Under the pieces are notes generated by a model. It saw nothing but the letters and a program-made list of their open reading frames with translations, was not told the DNA's origin and made no database searches. A DNA stretch of 21,343 nucleotides from Thermoleptolyngbya sp046719575 (lineage in GTDB: Bacteria; Cyanobacteriota; Cyanobacteriia; Elainellales; Elainellaceae). The position numbers and the translations under genes were made by a program. Numbering within the stretch: position 1 is the first letter of the stretch; every line of letters begins with the position of its first letter. This document shows positions 1 to 6,100 of this stretch, in pieces. The DNA is taken from NCBI GenBank assembly GCA_046719575.1, contig JBDNCP010000084.1, positions 1 through 21,343 on the forward strand. Reading direction: 5' to 3'.

Positions 1-416
1 ACCTAGCGGGTAGCTCTATCGAGGGTGTAGCCAAGGGCGGCTACACGGTGGTTGAGTGCGATGGCACGCCCGACCTGATCTTGATTGGCACGGGTTCAGA
101 GGTGAATCTCTGCGTCAAGGCAGCCGAGCAGCTTGCAGCCGAAGGCAAGAAAGTGCGTGTGGTTTCCATGCCGTCTACCGAATTGTTTGAAGCGCAGGAC
201 GCAGCCTACAAGGAGTTGGTATTGCCTAAGTCGGTTACCAAGCGCCTAATTGTCGAAGCAGGCACTACCTTCGGCTGGCACAAGTATTCAGGCAGCGAGG
301 GTGATATTCTTGGCATTGACACCTTTGGCGCATCGGCTCCTGGCAGCGTTTGCATGGAGAAGTTTGGCTTTACGGTCGAGAATGTGGTGAGCCGCGCCAA
401 GGCACTGCTTGATTAG
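1..416 (+). CDS. tkt: Transketolase, C-terminal part (5' end outside window)
   Basis: The reading frame is open from base 3 to the TAG at 414-416, giving about 137 residues. It begins LAGSSIEGVAKGGYTVVECD and contains LILIGTGSEVNLC, VVSMPSTELFEAQ and EAGTTFGWHKY, which are characteristic of the C-terminal (third) domain of transketolase. The enzyme is TPP-dependent and moves two-carbon ketol units between sugars in the Calvin cycle and pentose phosphate pathway in the cytoplasm. The TPP-binding and pyrimidine domains lie upstream of the window, so catalytic residues cannot be checked. The methionine at 48 is internal, not a start. The gene is convergent with the potADBC operon; hairpins directly downstream probably end its transcript. 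Confidence 0.95.
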   Translation, partial: LAGSSIEGVAKGGYTVVECDGTPDLILIGTGSEVNLCVKAAEQLAAEGKKVRVVSMPSTELFEAQDAAYKELVLPKSVTKRLIVEAGTTFGWHKYSGSEGDILGIDTFGASAPGSVCMEKFGFTVENVVSRAKALLD

Positions 417-438
417 CAACGCAGGTTTTCTTAAACGT

Positions 439-513
439 AAGCCAAACTCGAAATTTGGCTTTGAAGCTGGCTGTGAAGTAGTCGCAGCCAGCTTTGTCGC
501 GGCCAGTTTTTTT
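439..513 (+). terminator. Probable transcription end of tkt: two hairpins then a T-run
   Basis: Two hairpins follow the tkt stop. The first has a perfect 8-bp stem AAGCCAAA/TTTGGCTT (439-446 and 454-461). The second has a perfect 9-bp stem AGCTGGCTG/CAGCCAGCT (465-473 and 485-493). A run of seven Ts lies at 507-513, 13 bases after the second stem. A GGCCAG just before the T-run could pair with the left arm instead and bring the stem next to the Ts. The spacing is not ideal, so terminator function is probable rather than certain. Confidence 0.6.
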
Positions 514-549
514 AGTGGCAATTTTTAGCAGCACTTTTTAGCGGCTTTT

Positions 550-634
550 AATAGACTTCTTGAGCGAATCGTGGCCCGGTGCCGCCATGCTACGATTCAC
601 GCCCTCAAAACAGCATTCATGCGAGAGGTTCAAT
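550..634. repeat. Dispersed hairpin repeat family A, copy 1 (85 bp)
   Basis: These 85 bases match 15858-15942 at about 73 of 85 positions, in the same orientation and without gaps. The centre is a stem formed by GAATCGT and ACGATTC around a variable GC-rich loop. Most differences between the copies fall in that loop. The outer ends are also partly complementary (ACTTCTTG against an inverted GAGAGGT region). It sits between the convergent 3' ends of tkt and potC. No coding capacity is evident. Confidence 0.8.
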
Positions 635-670
635 GGCGATCGCCCTAAAAGCTCTCCCTCTGCCAAGCCA

Positions 671-700
671 ATTGTTAAGCTTTGTTAATCTTTGTTAGGC
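671..700. repeat. 10-bp tandem repeat, three copies
   Basis: Three successive 10-mers of the form NTTGTTANNC fill this stretch (attgttaagc, tttgttaatc, tttgttaggc), just beyond the potC stop codon. It is AT-rich and has an exact 10-bp period, about one helical turn. No function can be assigned. Confidence 0.7.
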
Positions 701-707
701 TAATAAG

Positions 708-1532
708 CTAGTCGTCTAAACGCTGCTGCTCACTACGGTAGCGGATCAGCTCTGCCGCAAAAGCCAGCATTCCCGATGCCAAAATCAACACCACGCTCAG
801 CGCATTGATATCGGGCTTGACCCCTGTGCGAACTCGGCTAAAAATCTCCATCGGCAGAGTCGTCGTGCCACCGCCTGCCGTGAAGCTAGAAATCAGCAAG
901 TCATCCATACTTAACACAAACGCCAGCAGACAGCCTGAGATGATCGCAGGCATCAACTGAGGGAGTAGCACTTTGATAAAGGCTTGAAACGGGGTTGCGC
1001 CCAAATCCAGAGCCGCTTCTTCTAGGTGCGGATTCATGCCCGTAAGCCGTGTCGAGACAACCACCGCAATGTAGGCAAGGCAAAAGACAATATGTGCAGC
1101 AACCACCGTCCACAGGCTGAGGGGAATTGCCAGGGAAGCCAGAAACACCAGCGTTGCAACGGCGATCGCAATGTCAGGAATAATCAGCGGCAGGTAGGAA
1201 ATCCCCTGATATAGCTGCTTGCCGGGAAAGGTGTAGCGAGCCAGCCCCACCGCCATCAAGGTGCCTAGCACCGCCGCAATGCCCACCGCCAGCAGCGCCA
1301 CTGAGAGGCTATCCATCAGCGCCGACAAAATCCGCGTGTCGCTGAACATGCGCTGATACCACTGCAACGAGAAGCCGCTCCAGCCTGCACTAAAGGGCGA
1401 GGCGTTGAAGCTAAAAAACGCCAGCACCAGCACCGGGATGTACATAAACGCGAACATCACCAGCGTAAAGAGAAACTGCCAGGAGAGGCGACGTTTGGCG
1501 GTGGTTTTGGGCAGGTCAAGGGTAGCGGTCAT
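708..1532 (-). CDS. potC: Spermidine/putrescine ABC transporter, permease PotC
   Basis: The 274-aa protein is the second inner-membrane permease of the PotABCD polyamine importer. About six hydrophobic segments are visible, the first at about residues 18-42 (LFTLVMFAFMYIPVLVLAFF). The EAA loop that contacts the ATPase is seen as EEAALDLGATPFQAFIKVLLPQLMP. Length fits the family (about 265 aa in E. coli). The start is an ATG at 1532-1530; no Shine-Dalgarno sequence precedes it. Instead the 81-bp gap from potB is C-rich on the coding strand near the start and G-rich nearer potB. Translation may therefore depend on potB or on the structure of this gap. It is the last gene of the operon. PotC is preferred over PotI from its partnership with PotB, PotD and PotA. 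Confidence 0.93.
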   Translation of the reverse strand: MTATLDLPKTTAKRRLSWQFLFTLVMFAFMYIPVLVLAFFSFNASPFSAGWSGFSLQWYQRMFSDTRILSALMDSLSVALLAVGIAAVLGTLMAVGLARYTFPGKQLYQGISYLPLIIPDIAIAVATLVFLASLAIPLSLWTVVAAHIVFCLAYIAVVVSTRLTGMNPHLEEAALDLGATPFQAFIKVLLPQLMPAIISGCLLAFVLSMDDLLISSFTAGGGTTTLPMEIFSRVRTGVKPDINALSVVLILASGMLAFAAELIRYRSEQQRLDD

Positions 1533-1558
1533 GGGTGAGGGAGTAGTTGGGTGGTGGT

Positions 1559-1614
1559 GGGGTGGGGGGAGGGACGGGGTGACTCCTAACCCCTAACCCT
1601 TAACCCCTGATCCC
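1559..1614. other. Two opposite-strand G-quadruplex motifs in the potB-potC gap
   Basis: On the minus (mRNA) strand, four G-runs lie at 1614-1612, 1607-1604, 1599-1597 and 1593-1590, separated by loops of 4, 4 and 3 bases: a canonical G4 motif. Its first G is the last base of the potB stop codon. The loops read ATCA, TTAA and TTA, giving a telomere-like TTAGGGG pattern. On the + strand, runs of 4, 6, 3 and 4 Gs with loops of 1, 1 and 2 bases lie at 1559-1579. In RNA, the G-rich half can also pair with the C-rich half. A shorter related sequence (aggggttaggga) lies just upstream of ftsY at about 19857-19868. Confidence 0.7.
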
Positions 1615-2552
1615 TAATAATTCTCTAGTTTGCGATCGCCATATTTCAGCAGCAGCACAATACCTAGCCCCATCGCGCCAATCAGCACCATGCTGAGGGC
1701 AGAGCCAAAGCCCCAGTTGCGGGTTGCGCCGAGAAACTGGTTATAAATCAAGCGGGCCATGGTCATACTGGACGCGCCGCCCAGCAGTTCGGGAACCACA
1801 AAATCCCCCAGGCTAGTAATAAACACCAGCAGGCAAGCAGCGGCAATGCCCGGAAGCGTTTGAGGCACGGTGACCTTCCAAAAGCCCTGCTGGGGCGTTG
1901 CACCCAGATCGGCTGCGGCTTCCAAGAGGCGCTTGTCGAGCCGCTCCAGCGAAGCATAGAGAATCAGCACCATGTAGGGCAGGAAGTTGTAAGCTAGCCC
2001 AATCATCACGGCGGTCTGAGTGTTCAGAATATCCAGCGTTGGCAAACGCAGAGTGCTGAGCAGTGAGTTCAGCACGCCCGTCGGACGCAGGATGGTGATC
2101 CAGGCGTAGGAGCGGAGTAGAGAAGAAGTCCACAGTGGTAGCACAAAGCTAACCAGCAGGAGGTTGCGCCAGCGGGCGGGAGCCATGACCGCAATCCAAT
2201 AGGCGACGGGAAACCCCAGCAACAGGCAAAGGAGCGTACTGGCGATCGCAAAAAATACCGATCGCCCAATCACCCACAGGTAAATCGCCTGACCGTCTAT
2301 CAGTTCAAAAATCTTGGCATAGTTGCCCAGACCGTAGGGCGCAGGCTGGCTACCAGGGCGAAATCCTGGAATCAGACTCAGCTCCAGGATCATCAGCGTC
2401 GGCACGACCAGCAGCAGCAGTAGCCAAAGCCCTGGCGGCCCTAGCAAGACAAAGGGCTGAATCAAGCCCATGAGTCGCTGCTTCAGCCCTTTGCTGGCGG
2501 GGCGCTGGGGTTCGACCTCTGGAGTCGGGGAGAGCGGAGCGGAGGTTGCCAT
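1614..2552 (-). CDS. potB: Spermidine/putrescine ABC transporter, permease PotB
   Basis: The 312-aa protein is the first permease of the polyamine importer. A hydrophilic N-terminus (about 35 residues, Pro-rich) precedes the first membrane segment (FVLLGPPGLWLLLLLVVPTL). Further segments follow, and the EAA loop that docks on PotA is EAAADLGATPQQGFWKVTVPQ. The frame stays open upstream to 2720, but that extension (56 codons) would be read through a dispersed hairpin repeat and into the potD 3' end, and resembles no PotB. I therefore place the start at the ATG 2552-2550 (MATSAPLSP). No strong Shine-Dalgarno sequence is seen there, so the exact start is less certain. It lies third in the operon, 143 bp after potD and 81 bp before potC. 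Confidence 0.93.
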   Translation of the reverse strand: MATSAPLSPTPEVEPQRPASKGLKQRLMGLIQPFVLLGPPGLWLLLLLVVPTLMILELSLIPGFRPGSQPAPYGLGNYAKIFELIDGQAIYLWVIGRSVFFAIASTLLCLLLGFPVAYWIAVMAPARWRNLLLVSFVLPLWTSSLLRSYAWITILRPTGVLNSLLSTLRLPTLDILNTQTAVMIGLAYNFLPYMVLILYASLERLDKRLLEAAADLGATPQQGFWKVTVPQTLPGIAAACLLVFITSLGDFVVPELLGGASSMTMARLIYNQFLGATRNWGFGSALSMVLIGAMGLGIVLLLKYGDRKLENY

Positions 2553-2595
2553 TGTAAAAATGTAAAAGAATCGCGGGCGATCGCCCAAAAACGAG

Positions 2596-2687
2596 CAGGA
2601 CTTACGCACATGCGATGAATTTTTTGGATTTCGGACTATTTCTCGCGGGCGCAGCCCGCGAGAAATTAGTCCAACTGCGTAAGCCCT
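2596..2687. repeat. MITE-like hairpin repeat family B, copy 1, between potD and potB
   Basis: The element has near-perfect terminal inverted repeats, AGGACTTACGCA at the left and TGCGTAAGCCCT at the right (11 of 12 paired). Inside is a stem of about 17 bp: left arm from GGACTA to CGCGGGC, a GCA loop, right arm from GCCCGCG to TAGTCC, with one bulge. A second copy lies at 15766-15855, about 90% identical. Copy 1 is flanked by a 7-bp direct repeat AAACGAG (2589-2595 and 2688-2694), as expected for a target-site duplication. The right flank ends one base from the potD stop codon. It codes for nothing, so it would need a transposase in trans. Confidence 0.85.
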
Positions 2688-2695
2688 AAACGAGA

Positions 2696-3901
2696 TTAAG
2701 CGCTGGTCAACTGAGTCCAATACCGATCATAAATATCGACCGCTTCGCCCACATTGGCAAGAACCTCACATTTTGCCAAAACTTCTTCGGGCGGGAAGAG
2801 ATCTGGGTTTTCCACCAAGTCCTTTGGCAACAGCGTCAGCGTTTTTTGATTGGGCGTGGGTAGCTTCAGGCGACCCAGATTCTTGGCTGCCGTCTGCGGC
2901 TCCACCGAATATTCAATCCATTTGTAGGCCGCATCGACGTTAGGGGCAGTTTTTGGAATCGCAATGGTGTCTGTCCAAACCGTTGCGCCGCTGGCTGGTA
3001 CAACATATTCCAACTGCGGATTTTCCAGCACGATGTCAATGCCGTCTACCGAGTAGGCATGGGCTACGGCCAGATCGCCGACTGCCATCTGATCCCGCCA
3101 GCCATCGGTTGTGAAGGAATTGATTGCGGGTTTGAGTTCTTGCAGCTTTCGGTAGGCAGCTTCAATTTCTTTTGGGTCTTGAGTGCTGTTAGAAAAGCCC
3201 AGCATCTTGAGCGCCATGCCCATCACCTCGCGCACGTCATTGAGCAGCGTCATCCTGCGGGATAGCTCAGACTTTCGCTCCCACAGGTCTGACCAGTCAG
3301 TAATGGGCTTTTTCACCAGTTCCGTGTTGTAGACCAGACCTGTAGTACCCCAGGTATAAGGCACGCTGTGTTGATTGCCGGGGTCGTAGGGGGGATCTTG
3401 CCACTGATCTAGCAGATCAGCATAGCCAGGAACGCGATCTTGGTCGATTTCGAGCAGCATGTCTTCCTCGACCATGATTTCAACCATGTAATCGGAAGGA
3501 TAAACGATGCTGTACTGATTGCCGCCGCCGGCCTGCATTCGCGCCAGCATGGTCTCGTTGGAATCATAGATGTCGGCAATCACCTTAATTCCAGTGCTTT
3601 GCTCGAAGCCCTTCAGCAAGTCTTCATCAATATAGGCCGACCAAGTGTAGACATGGAGGGTGTTGTCTCCGCTGTTGGGCGGTGAGGCAACGGAGGAGTC
3701 TGTAGCAGCAGAACTGCCTGTGGTGCCAATATTGCGGGCGCAGTTGCTCAATAGCACGCCAGAGAAAGCTGCGCTCGAAAGCTGCAAAAAGCGACGGCGG
3801 CTGGCGCGGTAGGGCGAATAACGGGGCGATCGCCCACCAATAGGACTCCGTTCTGGAAAGGATTCAGACTTAGAACGGCCAGAAAATCGGTAGGGAGGCA
3901 T
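2696..3901 (-). CDS. potD: Polyamine-binding lipoprotein PotD, predicted Tat export
   Basis: The 401-aa protein binds spermidine/putrescine outside the plasma membrane and delivers it to PotB-PotC. The family signature is clear after the leader (LHVYTWSAYIDEDLLKGFEQ, then YDSNETMLARMQAGG). The leader has a long basic N-region, a twin-arginine motif SRRRFLQ at residues 34-40, a hydrophobic stretch and a lipobox-like LLSNC with Cys54, suggesting Tat export and lipid anchoring. E. coli PotD uses Sec instead. The start chosen is the ATG at 3901-3899, because AGGAG stands 7 bases upstream of it; a longer reading from 3937 has no such site. A 175-bp gap separates it from potA. A hairpin repeat directly follows its stop codon. 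Confidence 0.93.
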   Translation of the reverse strand: MPPYRFSGRSKSESFPERSPIGGRSPRYSPYRASRRRFLQLSSAAFSGVLLSNCARNIGTTGSSAATDSSVASPPNSGDNTLHVYTWSAYIDEDLLKGFEQSTGIKVIADIYDSNETMLARMQAGGGNQYSIVYPSDYMVEIMVEEDMLLEIDQDRVPGYADLLDQWQDPPYDPGNQHSVPYTWGTTGLVYNTELVKKPITDWSDLWERKSELSRRMTLLNDVREVMGMALKMLGFSNSTQDPKEIEAAYRKLQELKPAINSFTTDGWRDQMAVGDLAVAHAYSVDGIDIVLENPQLEYVVPASGATVWTDTIAIPKTAPNVDAAYKWIEYSVEPQTAAKNLGRLKLPTPNQKTLTLLPKDLVENPDLFPPEEVLAKCEVLANVGEAVDIYDRYWTQLTSA

Positions 3902-4076
3902 AGCAAATCTCCTAAAACTGCGCTGGTGTCCATCCATGGAGAACCACCCCCTTATTGAGGGAGGGTAGGAATTCTCAAGGGTTTATCAAATCTTGACTCC
4001 CAACGCCTTCGGACTTGGCTGTAGGCTTCTGTCCCTAGGGTTCAGGCTTGAAGCTCCGAGCTTTAGGGTTCAGTCT

Positions 4077-5216
4077 TCAGGTTCCCGGCTGATTGACAAG
4101 CGGCAAGGCATCTGCTGCCGACCAAGAGACATACACAGGCGTATCCAGTTGGGGCATCGACTCTGGGCGGTTTGGGCGCATGACCGTCACCATATCCCCT
4201 GTCGGCAAATCAACCACATAGTGGACGTGTGTGCCCAAGTACATAGTGTGCCGGAGTCGTCCTTCAAAACAGTTCATTTCGCTACCAGGATGCTCCAACG
4301 ACAGCCGCACCTTTTCGGGGCGAATGCTGACCACAACAGGCTCCGCTGCCACACCAGGGCAAGCCTCTGTCGGCTTCACCACCATCTGAAGACCGCGCTC
4401 GGTTTCTACCTTCATCAGCGTTGGGTCTGCTGCCGCTATATACCCTTGGAATAGATTCGTTTCGCCAATAAAATCGGCTACAAAGGGCGTGGCGGGAAAC
4501 TCGTAAATTTCGCTGGGCGTGCCAATTTGTTCGACCCGTCCCTCATTCATCACAGCAATCCGATCCGACAGGCTGAGGGCTTCTTCCTGATCGTGAGTCA
4601 CCATGATGAACGTCACGCCCAGTTCACGGTGCAGTGTTGAAAGCTCTACCTGCATTTCTTTCCGCAGCTTCAAATCCAGCGCTCCCAAAGGCTCGTCGAG
4701 CAGTACCACCGTTGGCTGGTTCGCCAGGGCCCGCGCCAGCGCCACTCGCTGCTGCTGCCCACCAGAAAGCTGAGCCGGATAGCGTCGGGCAAAGGATTCC
4801 ATTTTGACCAGTTGCAGCGCTTCTCCAACTGCCTTCTGAACCTCTCCCTTGCTCTTATTTTTCAGCCGCAGCCCAAACGCAACGTTGTCCCACACCGTCA
4901 TGTGCCCAAACAGCGCGTAGCTTTGAAATACCGTATTGACCGGACGGCGATAGGGCGGCACACCCACCATTGATCTGCCCTGAAGCAACACCTCGCCCGC
5001 GGTCGGTTCGTCGAACCCTGCAACCAGGCGCAGCGTCGTGGTTTTACCACAGCCGGAAGGGCCGAGAATACTGAAAAACTCGCCCTGCCGCACGTTCAGG
5101 TCGATACCGCGAACTGCCGTGTAGCCGTCAAAGACTTTGAAGACCTTGCGGAGTTCGACATCGTATTGCGTCTCGGTTTCTACTGTGGACTGATTTGGGG
5201 TGATGGTCTGTGCCAT
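4077..5216 (-). CDS. potA: Spermidine/putrescine ABC transporter, ATPase PotA
   Basis: The 379-aa protein is the cytoplasmic ATPase that powers polyamine import. Motifs run in order: Walker A GPSGCGKT (52-59), Q-loop Gln98, signature LSGGQ (150-154), Walker B VVLLDEP (170-176), D-loop GALD and H-loop His208 (MVTHDQEEA). A C-terminal TOBE-type region follows from about 280 (VVSIRPEKVRLSL). Length matches E. coli PotA (378 aa). The start is the ATG at 5216-5214, with AGGGA 9 bases upstream; an upstream in-frame TTG at 5273 would add 19 atypical residues. It is the first gene of the potADBC operon. All nucleotide-binding motifs are intact, so the ATPase should be functional. Confidence 0.95.
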   Translation of the reverse strand: MAQTITPNQSTVETETQYDVELRKVFKVFDGYTAVRGIDLNVRQGEFFSILGPSGCGKTTTLRLVAGFDEPTAGEVLLQGRSMVGVPPYRRPVNTVFQSYALFGHMTVWDNVAFGLRLKNKSKGEVQKAVGEALQLVKMESFARRYPAQLSGGQQQRVALARALANQPTVVLLDEPLGALDLKLRKEMQVELSTLHRELGVTFIMVTHDQEEALSLSDRIAVMNEGRVEQIGTPSEIYEFPATPFVADFIGETNLFQGYIAAADPTLMKVETERGLQMVVKPTEACPGVAAEPVVVSIRPEKVRLSLEHPGSEMNCFEGRLRHTMYLGTHVHYVVDLPTGDMVTVMRPNRPESMPQLDTPVYVSWSAADALPLVNQPGT

Positions 5217-5409
5217 GTGGCAAATTCCCTGTAGAAATTCGTCAAAATTTTGATAAAACGAGGTAGCAGTCAAGGCTCAGGGTTGAAGCTCTGGCGCTTA
5301 GGTCTTTGGAGGCGATTCAAGAGGCAATCGAGGGTTTGCGCTGATGAGTTGTCAATAATCTTAGATCTTAAGAGATGGAGCCTGTAGACTCGTAGAACTT
5401 TTCAAACTT

Positions 5410-5450
5410 GAAACGCTCGATATGAGAACGCCTAAAGGCTTGAGCGTTTC
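5410..5450. repeat. Nested inverted repeat upstream of potA
   Basis: A perfect 9-bp outer stem GAAACGCTC/GAGCGTTTC (5410-5418 and 5442-5450) encloses an inner palindrome GCCTAAAGGC (5430-5439). It lies about 195 bp upstream of the potA start. It could be a leader hairpin or an operator, but no T-run follows on either strand to suggest a terminator. Confidence 0.6.
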
Positions 5451-5796
5451 CCAATGCGGGTAATGAACTTTTGACCCTTGTCTCACGGATATTAGGCGCT
5501 TAATGCTAATAGGGTGCTTGACATGAAGACATGAAAAAGAGGGTTAAAACCCTCACTACAAACCTCGAAGCACCTCAAAAAACTAGAGCGGTTTCTCGGT
5601 GTTTCTACGCTCGTAGTGGCGACTTTGGGCGCCAAACTCACTCAGGGTAGGACTTTTCAAGCATCCTCATAAGAGCTTACCCGAAATCAGAATACGCCTA
5701 TCGCCCTAGTCTTTATCCAGCTCTTTTGCCAAGCCGCTCTAGCAGCCTAGTTGCCGAGTCTTGTCTTCAAGATGGGGTCTAGGAGTTGCAATCAAG

Positions 5797-6015
5797 CTAA
5801 CTCAGGTCGGCTTTGTCCTCCATCTTCAAAGAAGCCGGGGTAATCAATGGTTGTTTGATATACCGTTTGGCGATTTCGGCTACGTGAGTTCGGTGCTGCA
5901 TCTGCTGGGTAAAGAAGATGGGGCGATCGCCCATAACAGCATTGACCATAGCAGCATTGAGCTGAAGATGGGTCTGACCATATCGCGGATCAATCCTGGG
6001 ATCAATGGCGGTAAA
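5797..6015 (-). pseudogene. Possible 3' remnant of an unrecognised gene
   Basis: The minus strand is open for 72 codons between an in-frame TAG at 6018-6016 and a terminal TAG at 5799-5797. The translation has normal protein composition (for example PRYGQTHLQLNAAM, GDRPIFFTQQMQHRTHVAE, IAKRYIKQPLITP). No ATG, GTG or TTG occurs in its first 22 codons; the first ATG (5949) leaves only 50 residues and lacks a clear ribosome site. I therefore read it as the C-terminal end of a gene that lost its 5' part next to the mrdA start. I do not recognise the family. It could also be a short real gene from 5949, or chance. Confidence 0.35.
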
Positions 6016-6100
6016 CTACTTGAATTGATTTATTAATCCTTAAGGTTTCTGTAACCTATCCTGGGCTTCAAAGGTTCTGTCAGAGGGCGCGTTTCTATCT

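Larger units (their letters stand above)
5217..6100. other. 884-bp spacer between divergent potA and mrdA
   Basis: This spacer must hold the promoters of both potA (minus) and mrdA (plus), but no convincing -35/-10 pair or NtcA-type GTA-N8-TAC site was found. It does hold a nested inverted repeat (5410-5450), a short palindromic hairpin GAGGGTTAAAACCCTC (5538-5553), one HIP1 octamer near 5924 and a protein-like remnant on the minus strand (5797-6015). The + strand frame at 5761-6036 is open but starts with TTG and looks like the shadow of that remnant. Confidence 0.6.

Noticed and set aside
632..697. 21-codon frame starting ATGGCGATCGCC after GAGAGG
   Set aside because: It is very short, starts on a HIP1 site at the edge of a repeat and runs into a 10-bp tandem repeat; probably chance.
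2553..2720. 56-codon N-terminal extension of potB
   Set aside because: It would translate a dispersed hairpin repeat and overlap potD; the PotB fold starts at 2552.
5761..6036. Open + strand frame of 91 codons
   Set aside because: It starts with TTG, has no ribosome site and no recognisable domain; the opposite strand reads more like protein here.
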